From assembly GCA_963855995.1 (NCBI GenBank), contig OY979718.1:39059059-39123058 (forward strand): a stretch of DNA of 64,000 nt, written 5' to 3'. Source of the DNA: Muricea muricata. Its lineage: Eukaryota; Cnidaria; Anthozoa; Malacalcyonacea; Plexauridae. Under the pieces are notes generated by a model. That model worked only from the letters and a program-made list of their open reading frames with translations. It had not been told where the DNA came from and did not search any database. The position numbers and the translations under genes were made by a program. This document shows, piece after piece, positions 11,300 to 41,149 of the stretch (position 1 is the first letter of the stretch; each line of letters opens with the position of its first letter).

Positions 11300-11592
11300 T
11301 GTTCGATGCTTCAGCACGAGCCAACCCCAAAGCACCATCATGTAGGGATTGTCTGGAGACTGGACCTCCCTTGCAAAATCTACTGTGGAACGTATTGGTT
11401 CGTAATAGATTCAATCCAATAGCAGTTACTGGTAACCTAAAGCAAGCGTTTCTGCAAGTGCGAATTCCAGAGAACGAACGAGATGTGTTGCGATTTCACT
11501 TGCTGAAAGACCTGCAGACCAAGGAGATCGAAGTTCTGCGATTTACCCGTGCACTCTTTGGACTTGCACCCTCTTCGTGGAGAATCGAGTAA
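11299..11592 (+). pseudogene. BEL/Pao reverse transcriptase fragment
   Basis: VFDASARANPKAPSCRDCLE, then LLWNVLVRNRF, GNLKQAFLQVRIPENERDVL and FTRALFGLAPSSW match the first half of the BEL/Pao RT palm: the fingers D in the VFDAS block and the D-to-N change in 'GNLKQAF'. The YVDD box is missing because the frame stops at 11590-11592. It is followed by a small piece of the RNase H end (WRHVTSADNPADLGSRGG) at about 11616-11672. Confidence 0.8.
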
Positions 11593-11681
11593 GAAAAATC
11601 CAAGAGAAAAGTTATATCGAATGGCGACACGTGACGTCAGCTGATAATCCTGCAGACCTGGGCAGTCGAGGCGGTGACGTA

Positions 11682-11776
11682 AGGCAAATGACCACCTAAC
11701 ATCGCTACAGAGGCATCTGACAACATCGACCACACGACGCAGGCAAATGACCACCTAACATCACTACAGAGGAAAC
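11682..11776 (+). repeat. Short direct duplication in BEL/Pao pol
   Basis: A 32-bp segment beginning AGGCAAATGACCACCTAACA occurs at 11682 and again at 11741 with one mismatch, 59 bp apart. It is a local tandem duplication inside the decayed element. Confidence 0.7.
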
Positions 11777-12110
11777 CAGCGAGACGAAAGCGGAAACCAA
11801 AACAGCCGTAAAGGAGTTATTTGCCGTAGCAGTTCCACAGAAAGACAAGTTAGATCAACTCTTACACAAGTGTGATTACTGGAAAACGATCCGTATAATA
11901 GCGAGAATGAGTCGTCTGGCGAGCAACACAAGGAATGGTCCCTACAAGGTAATTGGACCCTTGACAAACGAGGAGGCAAGTCGGCAAACGAAGTTCTGGG
12001 TGAAACGTGTCCAACAACGTAACCAGGAAACGGAATTTTTCGGGGAAGATCGCCAGCAGTTAAACTTGGAAAAAAACGACGAAGGTATCTGACGGAAGAG
12101 ACACGACTAC

Positions 12111-13408
12111 GTGTGTCATGGCAGAATACAAGGACATTATCCTGTTTATCTACCCGATAACGAGCTGCTTACCGAAAAGATCGTCGCGCATGCACACAAG
12201 CTCAGCTGTCATGGGGGAGTTGGAATGACCATGGCAAAGTTCCGAGAAAAATTTTGGACCCCTCGGCTAAGAAGTATCGTAAAACGAGTGACCAAAAGTT
12301 GCAACACCTGTAAAAGACTCCGAGCAGTCGTCGTAGCAAATCCACCAACGGGAAACCTTCCCAAAGATCGAACCGAAGGGAATGCGGTATTTTAGGTTGT
12401 TGGAGTGGACTACGCTGAACCAATAAGGTATCAGAAGATGGCGAACCGTGAAGGAAAGGTGTATATCATACTGTACGCATGCAGCCTGATGCGAGCAGTG
12501 TATTTGGAGTTGTTGCCAAGTCAAGACACGAACGACTTCTTGCAAAGTTTAAAACGCCTCATCGCCAGAAAAGGACGGCCCCAAAAAATATACTCCGATA
12601 ATGGCAAGACGTTTGTAGCAGCGGCAAAATGGCTCAAACGAATCATGAATGATGAACGACTACACGATTGGCTTGCAAAGTATGAAATAAAGCGGCAATT
12701 TAACACAAGTAGAGCACCGTGGTGGGGTAGACAGTTCGAGAGAATCGTTGGGTTAGTAAAGCAAGCACTGTACAAGGCTGGTGGCAGTACCTCACTCACT
12801 TGGAATATGCTAGAAGATTTGTTGCTTGACGTCGAAGCGGCGTTAAACAACCGACCCCTCAGCTATGTTGAGGATGACCCCCAATTACCAGTGTTGACAA
12901 CCAACTCTCTAATGTTCCACCGACCAAACTAAATTCCCACTCCGGACTACCAAGATATTGAAGAAATAAAACTAAGGAAGACTGCGAAACAAATCGAAAG
13001 GTACAAGGACCTGATATGGAAAAGATGGACGAACGAGTACGTGAGAGGATTACGAGAAAGGCAGAATCTCAAACACAACAACAAGCAGTTTTCGTTGAAA
13101 GAAGGTGACGTCGTCATAATCAAGTCGGATGAGCGCAATCGGAACAAATGGAAATTAGGAATCGTGGTGGACCTGATTGCAGGACGTGACGGAGTTGTTC
13201 GACTGGCGAGGCTAAAAGCTGGAAAAACCATCTCGAACGCGCTGTGCAACATCTGTACCCGTTAGAACTCTCGTGTGACGTCAGCAAGCCAAAGACAAAG
13301 ACCGCGCATCTCGATCCAAATGCTCAAGCCTTCAAACCGAAACGAGATGTTGCTGCAGCTGCGACGGTACGGTTGCAAGACATCGCAGAGGAAAAGAAAA
13401 AGTAAAAC
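12111..13408 (+). pseudogene. BEL/Pao integrase (zinc finger, DDE core, C-terminal domain)
   Basis: An H2C2 zinc finger (HAHKLSCHGGVG ... KSCNTCKRL) is followed, after a stop at 12393-12395, by a long open DDE core (12405-12932): GVDYAEPI with the first D, IYSDNGKTF with the second, and APWWGRQFERIVG with the E. The BEL/Pao post-core block (LLLDVEAALNNRPLSYVEDD) is present. A stop at 12930 precedes the C-terminal SH3-like domain (FSLKEGDVVIIKSDERNRN ... WKLGIVVDLIAG). A one-base shift near 13227 moves the frame, which then runs to a TAA at 13406-13408. Few lesions, so this is a relatively young copy. Confidence 0.85.
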
Positions 13409-13568
13409 CAACAAAACAGTAAGAATTAAATATAAACAGTCTTGTCCGAACTTTATTAAGGAACAAGAATAATACATTTTAATGATTTTATAGAACTTAT
13501 ATATATAACTCCTTTTGTTAAGACATTATAGTCATTATTATTATTATATTTGCACACTTCGTGTAGCA

Positions 13569-13621
13569 AATAGGGGGAGAGTGTTGGAAAGTTGACAGAT
13601 AGACATTAATTAGGGATAGTA
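13569..13621 (+). repeat. Polypurine tract and start of BEL/Pao 3' LTR
   Basis: AAATAGGGGGAGAG (polypurine) ends at 13581. TGTTGGAAAGTTGACAGAT begins the 3' LTR at 13582, which continues to the MITE insertion at TA 13622-13623 and resumes at 14427-14449. Confidence 0.8.
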
Positions 13622-13623
13622 TA

Positions 13624-14426
13624 CAGGGTGTATAAAAAAAACGGAGCCCATCTTTTGTGTCTAATTATTTCTAAATTACTGAAGTTTATAGCACAATTTC
13701 GGACTTGTTTTAAACCACGTTCTTTTCTCTTTCTAACAAGCCGTAATTCGTATTTTTACTCCCAGTAACGTACGTGCTATGACAAATTTAGTAAAAGCTA
13801 TCGATTTGAGGTGCCCTACAATCATGCAAATTCACTATGTCTTTCATGGTCGCCAGTTAAATTTTTAATTTTTTCGCTTATTACATAAATGGTATTTCTG
13901 TTAAACTTAATAAAACTTGTTATAAAGCTTGACAGAAGATAACGGACCGTTTACTTCAACAAAAGCCTTAGATTTATGTCAAAATAATGATCGAAATTAG
14001 CGCTTTGTTTATCCGCGCGTGTACAATGTTGTCGAAATTGCATAACTGATCAATATTCATGAAGTCGATAACAGCTTGAACTATCCGTTCGTAGTGCACG
14101 TTAACGGTCCGTTATCTTCTGTAAAGCTTTATAACAAGTTTTATTAAGTTTAACATAAATGCCATTTATGTAATAAGCAAATAAAAATTTAACTGGCAAC
14201 CATGAAAGACATAGTGAATTTGCATAATTGTAGGGCATCTCAAATCGATAGCTTTTACTAAATTTGTCATAGCACATACGTTACTGGGAGTAAAATTACG
14301 AATTATGGCTTGTTCGAAAGAGAAAAGAACGTGGTTTAAAACAAGTCCAAAATTGTGCTATAAGCTTCAGTAATTTAGAAATAATTTGACACAAAAGATG
14401 AGCTCCGTTTTTTTTTATACACCCTG
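13624..14426. mobile_element. 803-bp palindromic MITE in BEL/Pao 3' LTR
   Basis: Ends CAGGGTGTATAAAAAAA...TTTTTTATACACCCTG and is flanked by TA on both sides (13622-13623, 14427-14428), the Tc1/mariner-type target duplication. The two arms (about 13624-13951 and 14101-14426) are near-perfect reverse complements over about 325 bp, with a 150-bp non-palindromic centre. No coding capacity. Removing it rejoins the LTR sequence. Confidence 0.9.
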
Positions 14427-14654
14427 TAGAGGATTATATATCAACAGAAGGCTTGATTTGAAGGCTTTTCTAATACATGCATTTTACATACGACTTTATT
14501 CCTTGCAACACACTTCGGCATTTAACGTCCCATGCATTTAGAGCGTAAATTAAGGTAAAAAGACACAGATACATGCAGTTTGTCCACATTTGCCATTTGG
14601 CAATCGCCTTCTCCAAAGGCCTGTCGCCGGAGAATTGTTTAAAGGTAAAAAGCA

Positions 14655-14969
14655 TTGCCAATGAATGTCGTACGAGTCAAATCATTTGTTCGTGGTTATC
14701 ACGTTTATTTGGATACATGGGAAGCTAAAAACTTTGTGCGCAAAAGGCCAGAATCGAACTCTTCAGAGCTATCTGATGAAGTGCAGCCGATAAATTCTTT
14801 TATTCATCCAAATAAAATATCGCATGATAACGAGGAAATTGGTCATATCTGTAAGTTGATGGCACTGTGGGTAACAAAATTTTTAAAACGCCCAACAAAT
14901 TCTGAAGCTGTTGTAATCACAGGTACACGTATCAACAAAGGGCCTGGTTATGGGGTAGAACTCCCTTGA
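14655..14969 (+). CDS. HIRAN-like domain ORF (fragment)
   Basis: Open for 104 codons. VKSFVRGYHVYLDTWEAK, then GHICKLMALWVTKFLKRP and ITGTRINKGPGYGVELP follow the pattern of a HIRAN-like domain protein that is frequent in cnidarian and fish genomes, often close to transposons. The middle (RKRPESNSSELSDEVQPINS) is unusual. No partner domain is in frame. A possible continuation exon lies at 15467-15733. It may be a transposon passenger or a decayed host gene; its role is unknown. Confidence 0.5.
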   Translation: MPMNVVRVKSFVRGYHVYLDTWEAKNFVRKRPESNSSELSDEVQPINSFIHPNKISHDNEEIGHICKLMALWVTKFLKRPTNSEAVVITGTRINKGPGYGVELP

Positions 14970-15159
14970 CGATTTTTCGTGTAAATAGCTAAAGGACAAA
15001 TGAAAGAACGACATTTTGATGTAGAAAATTAGTAACCATATTATAATATATATTTTGAATATTATTACCGCACGCTATTTAAAATTAGGCAGATATGGAG
15101 GTGTAAATTACTGCATATTAATTGTTGATTCATATAAAACATCGGGCCATCTGATGTCT

Positions 15160-15350
15160 GTCCGCTTAATTTAAAAGGGGTTGATTTGTTCATCATGACC
15201 TTAAGTGAGGTGTTCCGCTAAATAGGGGTGTCCGTATAATAAAGGTTTCATTACTAGTATTTTATTAAAGAAAAGTTTGGGACCTGAATTCAGTGTCCGC
15301 TTAAAAGGGGCGTCCACTTAAAAGGGGTGTCCGCTACTAGGGCTTCAACT
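15160..15350 (+). repeat. Degenerate GTCCGCTTAA...AGGGG repeats
   Basis: The motif GTCCGCTTAAAAGGGG-like recurs at least five times in 190 bp (GTCCGCTTAATTTAAAAGGGG, TTCCGCTAAATAGGGG, GTCCGCTTAAAAGGGG, GTCCACTTAAAAGGGG, GTCCGCTACTAGGG). It looks like a decayed short satellite. Confidence 0.6.
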
Positions 15351-15466
15351 GTATATCAAATTTCCCTTGCACGCCGCTAATCATGATTAAAACTTGGCTC
15401 TGAGTGTGGCAGTATACGAAGGTCAAATGAGTAAACATCGATACTACATAGAAATCGATACTATAT

Positions 15467-15733
15467 ATGCGGCGATCTTATTATATCATTAATAACGGAG
15501 ATGCCACGCATGCAGTTTCTTTTATATCAACCTCTATAGAAAGAATTACCTTTGAGGCAAATATCCAACTAAATAGTGACAATAATTTAATCTCGCGACC
15601 TTACGATTTTAATGAACAGAGAATAGAATGTGCAGTGTGCACGCATATTAGAGATGGACGATACGAAACAGCGCCAATAAGTCCTCAACATTGCGCAAAG
15701 TTAAATCATCCGTTGCGGGAATCTGGTAAGTAA
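15467..15733 (+). CDS. Possible exon, unknown protein
   Basis: 88-codon open frame that reads across a good splice donor (GTAAGT at 15726) near its end. It contains a CAVCTH and an HCAKLNHPLRES segment, suggesting a possible zinc-binding patch, but I recognise no family. It lies 500 bp after the HIRAN-like ORF on the same strand and could belong to it. Confidence 0.25.
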   Translation: MRRSYYIINNGDATHAVSFISTSIERITFEANIQLNSDNNLISRPYDFNEQRIECAVCTHIRDGRYETAPISPQHCAKLNHPLRESGK

Positions 15734-16512
15734 AGCGAAGTTCAATCACTGACATATAAAGCAAAGGCCAATGTTTAAAAGCTGAATGATTAAGCTCTGA
15801 AACAAATGTAAACACACACTCGTTGCTTTAATTAACATGCCGTCTAAAATTTATATTTAAGTCGAGGACTCGTTTTTTATACACCACTTAGGAAGAATAA
15901 TCGACTATTATATAATTCTATAAATATATACATACCATAAACCATGCATAAATGTAAATAAATGCGCGTCTTTATTGTACGTACTTGTTATTTTGGGTAT
16001 ATATTGTATTTGTATATTTATACCTTCAATTGTAAATTACATTATGCACGCTGTATTGATAACACGCACCTTTTAAAATGAATTCTCGTTGAGCAGGTCG
16101 AACGTGTCCGTATACGTATGATCAGCTGTGAACTTTGTAAATTTATCACCAAGGCGCACTAATTGTATGTCTATCAACTGCGACGTTTTATATGCATGCA
16201 TATTTTATGCAAATTTCACTGCAGGTGATCATCCAAAGCCATATATGGGAGTAAATATATAGTCGATGAGGAATTTACATTTGTGATAGAGATCAGTTAA
16301 TATTACCTGTATGTGCTGGTCCGATAATTTAAACCCACCTGACCTGAGTTCAGCCCTACTTTGATTATTGCTCCCTTTTTGTGGGAAACGTGCGGAATGC
16401 TTCTAAAAGTAAGCTGCAATGATTTCAGTCTTGGTACATATCAAGTGCCAACTATGATCCTCATTCAGTTGATCTTCTCAACATACTTTCGTGAGATACA
16501 CTTGAAATAGAC

Positions 16513-17177
16513 GGCCTGTGACCCGTTGTACGACAGGTGGATAAATCGCTGTTCGGTGCATAAGTCGCTATCCAACGGATAAATTATTTCCAGTCTAGAA
16601 ATTTCGTTGTACGAAGCTTGGATAGTGCTATCCGTTGGATAAATTTATCCGAGGTCCGGAGGTAGTTTAAGTCTGCTATCAGGCGGATAAACTCGAAATT
16701 TTATGCAAAAAAGGTTGTATTTCAGATAACAGAGATTGTAATTGCAATAAAAGTTGACAAATACCGTCAAGAAGTCGGTTTGAACACTAAATAAATGAAC
16801 ATGAAAAACTTACTTTTTTAACATGTGACTCGCAAAGGAAACATTAGTTATCACTTCAGCTATGGAAAAAACAAAATACTGCAGCGAATGGAGGCGATGA
16901 AACAGCTTCAAATATAAACGTGAACGAAAAAGTGAACGACAGTTTGCAAATGCCTACCAACATTTGACGTAGAGGTAAGAAATTTCAAACAAATCTTTTT
17001 TCCTCGATTAAAATGAGGTTATCCAACGGATAGCTATTCACAGTCTTATCTAATGCTTCGTGCAAGGGTTTTCTCCGGCGGACAGTTATCCATTGCCACA
17101 TTGGATAGGAGATTTATCTATTGGATAAAACTTATCCGCTGGATAACTTATTCACCATTCGTACAACTGGCCTGGGG
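16513..17177. mobile_element. Inverted-repeat element (GTTGTACGA type)
   Basis: The left end (GGCCTGTGACCCGTTGTACGA, then CAGGTGGATAAAT) is matched by the inverted right end (CTTATTCACCATTCGTACAACTGGCCTGGGGCC). Between them are several inverted CTATCCGTTGGATAA / TTATCCAACGGATAG blocks. Non-coding; MITE-like. Confidence 0.6.
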
Positions 17178-17413
17178 CCGGTTGTATAAAAGGCGTTTAG
17201 CTTAAACGGTGGATAAGTCGAAAATATCAAGCAAACCTGTGCACTATTGACTGAAAGCAAACTAAACTTTTCGGTCGGAACATAACAACTACGCATGGAA
17301 CTACATATTTAGTTGATAAAATTTAAGTTCAATTATTTACAAGATGAATAGGAGCGCTTTTAAATTTTGCTTATCCACCGTTTAAGCTAAACGCCTTTTA
17401 TACAACCGACCCC
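17174..17413. mobile_element. Inverted-repeat MITE (GTTGTATAAAAGGCG type)
   Basis: The left arm GGCCGGTTGTATAAAAGGCG with TTTAGCTTAAACGGTGGATAAG and the exact inverted right arm (17369-17412) flank about 150 bp of unique sequence. It abuts the previous element, sharing the GGGGCC junction, and the terminal GTTGTA motif suggests the two families are related. Confidence 0.75.
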
Positions 17414-17867
17414 TGGTGCCAAGTCAGTATTAGTGTATAAATAATAAATGGCCACACTGCGCCTGGTCTTCGAGGTTCCTTCGCTAGGAAGGAAATAGAT
17501 CAAATTAATTACCACCTCCGAAATACTACCTCTGAACTAATACTGCAGTGCTCTGTAATCAACTCTGTATAGAAGAAAAATAAACAAAATCACCTCATTC
17601 ATTTAAATCAGTTGTTGGATGGTGACATATCCAATTTGTTTATATCTATATATTTTATCTGTGTGTTTTTGTATTGAGTTCTTGTTAATTCTCTTTTTGA
17701 TTATTTTTAACTCCAACACATCCTCTATGGAAACCAGCTTTTAAGCGTGTTGATTTTGATTACAAATAAAGTATTACCTACTTACATACTGTTCCCGGTT
17801 TAAATTTGGCATGTGTACGTTTTTGCACTGAAGAAAGACATATGAACTTTTTAAAATGAAGATGAAC

Positions 17868-17873
17868 TTTATT
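17868..17873 (-). promoter_or_regulatory. Candidate polyadenylation signal for SLC22 copy 2
   Basis: AATAAA on the minus strand about 135 bp downstream of the TAG stop at 18008-18010. It is the nearest good signal to the stop codon. Confidence 0.45.
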
Positions 17874-18007
17874 TCCACACGTGTTGTTTATCTAGCACAA
17901 GCAGATTCAGACAGAGTTAAAATAAAATAAAACAACATTTACGGTAAAAAATATATACTGGATTGATATAAAATTGTTGTTAATTTTGAATCTTTCATGT
18001 TGATCGA

Positions 18008-36855
<18,848 letters not shown>

Positions 36856-38805
36856 TTTGTTTCAGACTAAAATTGAAATCAAAGCAAATTGTAGAGCAAT
36901 TGTAATCCTTTTTACTCTAGCGAAGACGTTTTGTTGTAGTCATTTTAACGTAGTTTATTAATAAAGTACTACATAGTTAAGCAGTGAACATACAGAACAT
37001 TGAACTCATTATCTACAGTAACATGTTACTGCCAAGTTATTCCAAGTTATATGCAAACATTGGCAATTAATACTATCACGTTCTGTGCCTGTTGCAAAAC
37101 GAAACCCTCGTGAGGAGATAGTTACCAAAACGCCTGTCAAGTTCTAAAATTTTGTGTTTTCTTAACTGTGGTTTTAATTATAACAAATATAACTTTCTGA
37201 TATAAACATACATTTTTCATTCTCCTACCTAAAATGCAATGCACTGTCAATATATAGTCAATGCGTTGGATAGTTCCGTTTCTATGTTGGTTCTTATGCG
37301 TGTTATTCAAGTTTAAGCATTTTTTCACGTCTATTAGAATTACCAGAAAAAATATAATTGTTCATCTTTTACGCAACCAAAGATGGGTATTTACGGTTAT
37401 ACTTTCATAACATGCGGTAGTCTGCAATTGATTGATTGCTCTTGTCATGGAAGTGTAACCGTATTTACCAACCAAAAAAGATCAGGCCTTGTGACTGGAC
37501 ATTTTTTCTTCTGAAAAGCACTTTTTGCACTTTATAAACGTTTATTGCTATAACCATGCAACTGCTCGCAAATCCGAGACCGGGTCCGAGTCCGGTCCAA
37601 AACCAGAATATGCGGGAAATAGACACATCTTCCTCCACTCTCTAGTTTTGCGAGATATTTCTGTATAAACAACACGTTTTGATCTATCGCACCAGTCATA
37701 ATTATAGTCATTACTTCGGTATATACATTTAGTGACAACAAATTAAATACTACAATATAAGGTAACATTTATAGCAGATGTGTCAATTTTTTGTACGGCC
37801 ATAAGGTGAGACTTTAAAAAATATAACAGAGCCATGTTCATATGTTCGCTGGCTTTAATTAGGTCTGTTAGGATACAAGCTACGCCCTGCATACCACGAC
37901 CAAACAGGCCAAACTGACATTAGATAGATAAGAAAGATACGGCACATGTGCTCCGTATTAATATCATAAAGTTTAAAGATCGCAAATTTTGGAATGTACG
38001 TCCTCAATCTTAGCTCAAAGCCAAGGGTAAGTGCAACCTTGCATAAACTATTAGAGATTTATCGTGAAGAATGTCGCAGTAAAGGAAAAATTGTCACCAA
38101 TATGCCAATGTCAACAAACGAACAGGCTAATATTAAGATTAAGGAAAGAAAACCTGACCACAATAATTAATCTGGTAAGAACAAAGGACAGCCGCCAAGC
38201 AGCCGAGGCGAGTAGGTCTTACCACGTTATGGCGTCTATAATGAGCAGACAACGGCAAAATGTTACCTGTTTGTTTTTAGATACTTAAAAGTGGAAACTT
38301 TTGCCAAAATAATTAGTTTTCAGTGCTCCGACACCACTAGTTTTGATTAATTAGCTTATCAATGAAACGCTGTTAGCACCATGCATCTCTTCTGGCCCAA
38401 CGCTTGTTTCATTAACTTACATTTATGGTGCTATAGCTATTGCATGCGCGCACGTATAAACTCTCTAACATATAGCGTACAGATATGCGGGAATTTCGGA
38501 TAGCCCATTTGTGAAATGTAGTTTGTGATGACGCTATACGACATACGATACATCCATTCTATCTGAACTTCAAGTTCGACTCTGTAATCACATTTGTCTA
38601 TGTAGCTATAAAGTACATGGTATAAATCATATTGTCATAAAACACACCTGGGTAAACTTCGTGTATGTTGAAATAAATTCTCGTTGAGCAGATCGACTGT
38701 GCCTGTAAGATCAGTTATGAAATTTGCTGCTGCTGAGCTGTAGCATTGCGGTACGAAACTTTATGGTCTGTAATACAATCTCTTTCTTATATACAGCAGT
38801 GAATA
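36856..38805. other. Unassigned sequence 5' of SLC22 copy 2
   Basis: Would contain the promoter and any 5' UTR exon of copy 2. A TTTTAG acceptor-like site lies just upstream of the ATG. A segment near 38673-38735 (AATTCTCGTTGAGCAGATCGA ... GATCAGTTATGAA) resembles 16081-16135. No coding region recognised. Confidence 0.4.
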
Positions 38806-39507
38806 TAAAGTGTATATGAAATGAAAATTTCGATATCGGGTTTTTTGCATTTTCTGAAGATTTGGTCTTTTCTGATTATAAAAATACCAATCTTGCTGAA
38901 AAATTCGAACTAGAAGTTTGTTAATTTTACGATTAAAGTTCGATTTTGAGACCATTTAGTGGCGAAATTCCTGACATTCCATCGCGCGGCCAGAGACGTA
39001 TGCAGTGTGACAGTGCGCTCACTGAGTGCGCTCTTTCGATATGTCAACACTGTGAAAATTATGGCTTCATCTGGTTAGAATTGGGTTTTTTGAGAGATTT
39101 TGAAGAAAAATGTAAACGAATTCACTTTCTGTAGACATCGCTTTCAATGTATAGATACAATATAATTACAACATGACGAGTTGTTGCCGAAAATGCAAAT
39201 TATATGAGACGAGACACATGTCACGTTGTAGGTTTTAGACCGCATATTATTAAATAGGCCATAGCTACAATTATAGCAAGCATTGTAATAACTGGTGTAA
39301 GCATTACACGGAAATTAATACTAAATATCTGCATATCTACAAATAAATATCTACAATTTTGAGTTGCATGTTGTAGCGTGGCAAAATACGATAGCGTTTT
39401 AGGACTTATAGCTGCTTCTAATGATGATCTCTAGTCTACTTTATTATAAAATTTACGTTCTCTGACAACCGTTCGTTAAGTTCACATTAAGAATCTATTA
39501 GATCTAG

Positions 39508-39767
39508 TTGTGCGAAAACATCGGCCGAATTTTACTCCTACGAATTCGTCGGCAATATGCCCAGCGCACTTCGAGACTATCTTGCTTCGGAACACGGTAT
39601 CACATCGACATACCAGACGGGCTAAAACCAAAGCCGGGCGAAGGCAAGATACTTATCAGAAGGGTCGGTACCAACGAAGGATTCAGTCGTTCTCGCGACT
39701 TGGCGCACGAAGAGAAGGGCGGAGTCATGTTCTACATAGCAAATCATTATTTAATTGGCTATTATAG
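39508..39767 (+). pseudogene. THAP-domain fragment
   Basis: VRKHRPNFTPTNSSAICPAH followed by FE matches the C-terminal half of a C2CH THAP zinc finger (W/F-x-PT...S-x-IC-x-x-HF). The first Cys pair is not present in frame upstream; an AG that could be a 3' splice site precedes it, so it may be a second exon. A basic tail (RRAKTKAGRRQ) follows. Transposase-derived DNA-binding domain remnant within the TIR element. Confidence 0.55.
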
Positions 39768-39839
39768 AAAATATTATTGTGAAAAGTTTTGCTTTGCTGC
39801 AGTCAATCGAAAGCTTTTTTTTTGACAATAATTGTTAAA

Positions 39840-40509
39840 TCAATTGCCCATCTTGGGTTCTGCTTGTTGGTTTTTGATACTTTTCCCTGACTTGTCAGAG
39901 AAAAAAGCCCCTGCAGTCTCTAGTACTGTTCGATGGGTGACCACCGCATAATCCCAGTGCTGCGTGGTACATTCTGCGTCCTTGCCCTCGAATGTAAATT
40001 TGCCAGTGCACTCCAAAATCTCCTTACAGCATCTATACTCTCTAGCGTCCTGCAATAGTTCGTCGCTGCAATGTCCACACGTGCACCTTATTAGAATAAA
40101 CTCACATATCAGACGAAACAGGGTAATAAATAGTCGTGGAATGGGTTAATATAATATTACTTTCATAACTTTACTTACCATGAATTAACAGCTAGATTTT
40201 TCTTAAATCTCGCCTCGAGAGTTTCACGAAGAATGCCGTTATCGTCCGTTTGCTCTTCTTCGTAGTCACTATCTGCGACTGGCTCAAATTGATGTGGCTG
40301 AACAACAGACGATTGCTCAGCGATGTCCTCATTATCTGTTGACCCTTCTGTCTCTGTCTGTGATTCGAAGCTTTCGTTATCGGATTTTTTATAGCGAAGT
40401 ATAAAGGGAACTGTCTCATGTTTGTTATAATTGTTGTTTTCGTATAGCCATAGCCAATGTGTCACAACGTCACAAGATCGGAACTCTAGGTGCCAGTCTT
40501 TCGCCACTA
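39840..40509 (-). CDS. P2X7-intracellular-domain-like protein, two exons
   Basis: Exon A ends at 40179 with a GTAAGT donor. Exon B begins at 40086 after TAATAAG and ends at the stop 39840-39842. Joined in phase, the product has an N-terminal DWHLEFRSCDVVTHWLWLYE block, an acidic stretch, then across the splice W-C-T-C-G-H-C, followed by EYRCCKEI and ECTTQHWDYAVVTH. The WC-x-CG-x-C ... CC pattern is typical of the cysteine-rich zinc-binding domain of the P2X7 receptor tail, a domain also seen in transposon-linked genes of cnidarians and fish. No ATG opens the frame; it begins inside the right TIR after a TTTAG acceptor-like site, so a further 5' exon or a lost start is likely. No internal stop. 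Confidence 0.6.
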
Positions 40510-41149
40510 AATGGTCTCAAAATCGAACTTTAACCGTAAAATTAATGAACTTCTAGTTCAAATTTTTCAGCAAGGTTGGTATTTTTATGATCAGAAAAGA
40601 CCAAATTTTCAGAAAATGCAAAAAACCCAATATCGAAATTTTCATTTCATAGACACTTTAATTGTTAGAGTGGCAGAGACAGCATAAAACGTGGAACGAA
40701 CTGCGAAGGAGAGATAAGAAACGGAGTGAAAGGACAAGCCGGTAAAACAAGATTTTTTTAGGACTCCAAGTTTTGGTGTTAATGGTGTATACGCATTAGC
40801 TGCTATAGCAGATGGAGTATGAAAACTGAGTTTATGATACGGTTATGCGCGTTTTACCATAGAAAAAAACACTCGTACTTTCCATATTTTCACTTGTGAA
40901 GGTAAGAAAAAATATGTAACGCGTGAAAAACCCGTGTATTTTAATTAATTCCAGGGGGATTTATATCTTCTCTGTTAGCTTGTTTCGACTTCTGATCATA
41001 TAATAATAAAAGAACATTACACGGTAGCTTGAAGACATGAACATTATTTTCTCGTGTAGAAAAAGTATTTTACTCGCTGCTCTAGTTCGTAAAACTTAAT
41101 GTTTTTACCACTCAAAAATAACATTCATAACTTCCCGCCACCGTATAAT

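Larger units (their letters stand above)
10843..14449 (+). mobile_element. Shortened BEL/Pao LTR retrotransposon
   Basis: The 5' LTR (10843-11141), a candidate primer-binding site, gag start, RT fragment, RNase H tail, integrase and polypurine tract (TAGGGGGAGAG just before 13582) lie in order, then the 3' LTR start. The 3' LTR shares TGTTGGAAAGTTGACAG and GATTATATATCAACAGAA with the 5' LTR. It is split by an 803-bp MITE and ends after about 60 bp, so it is truncated. The internal region is only about 2.4 kb, far short of the usual length, with most of gag, protease and RT deleted. Confidence 0.85.
38806..40660. mobile_element. 1.85-kb TIR element carrying P2X7-like and THAP-like sequences
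   Basis: Terminal inverted repeats of about 160 bp (38806-38968 and 40500-40660) match with few changes: TAAAGTGTATATGAAATGAA at left, its complement with TCTATG at right, through TTCGATTTTGAGACCATTTA. Inside are a two-exon minus-strand gene and a plus-strand THAP-like piece. No transposase core is recognised. Superfamily unknown; no clear target duplication. Confidence 0.75.

Noticed and set aside
12521..12850. Minus-strand open frame
   Set aside because: Antisense of the BEL/Pao integrase core.
15160..15350. CRISPR-like array
   Set aside because: The repeats are short, irregular and uneven in spacing, and the sequence is from an animal genome.
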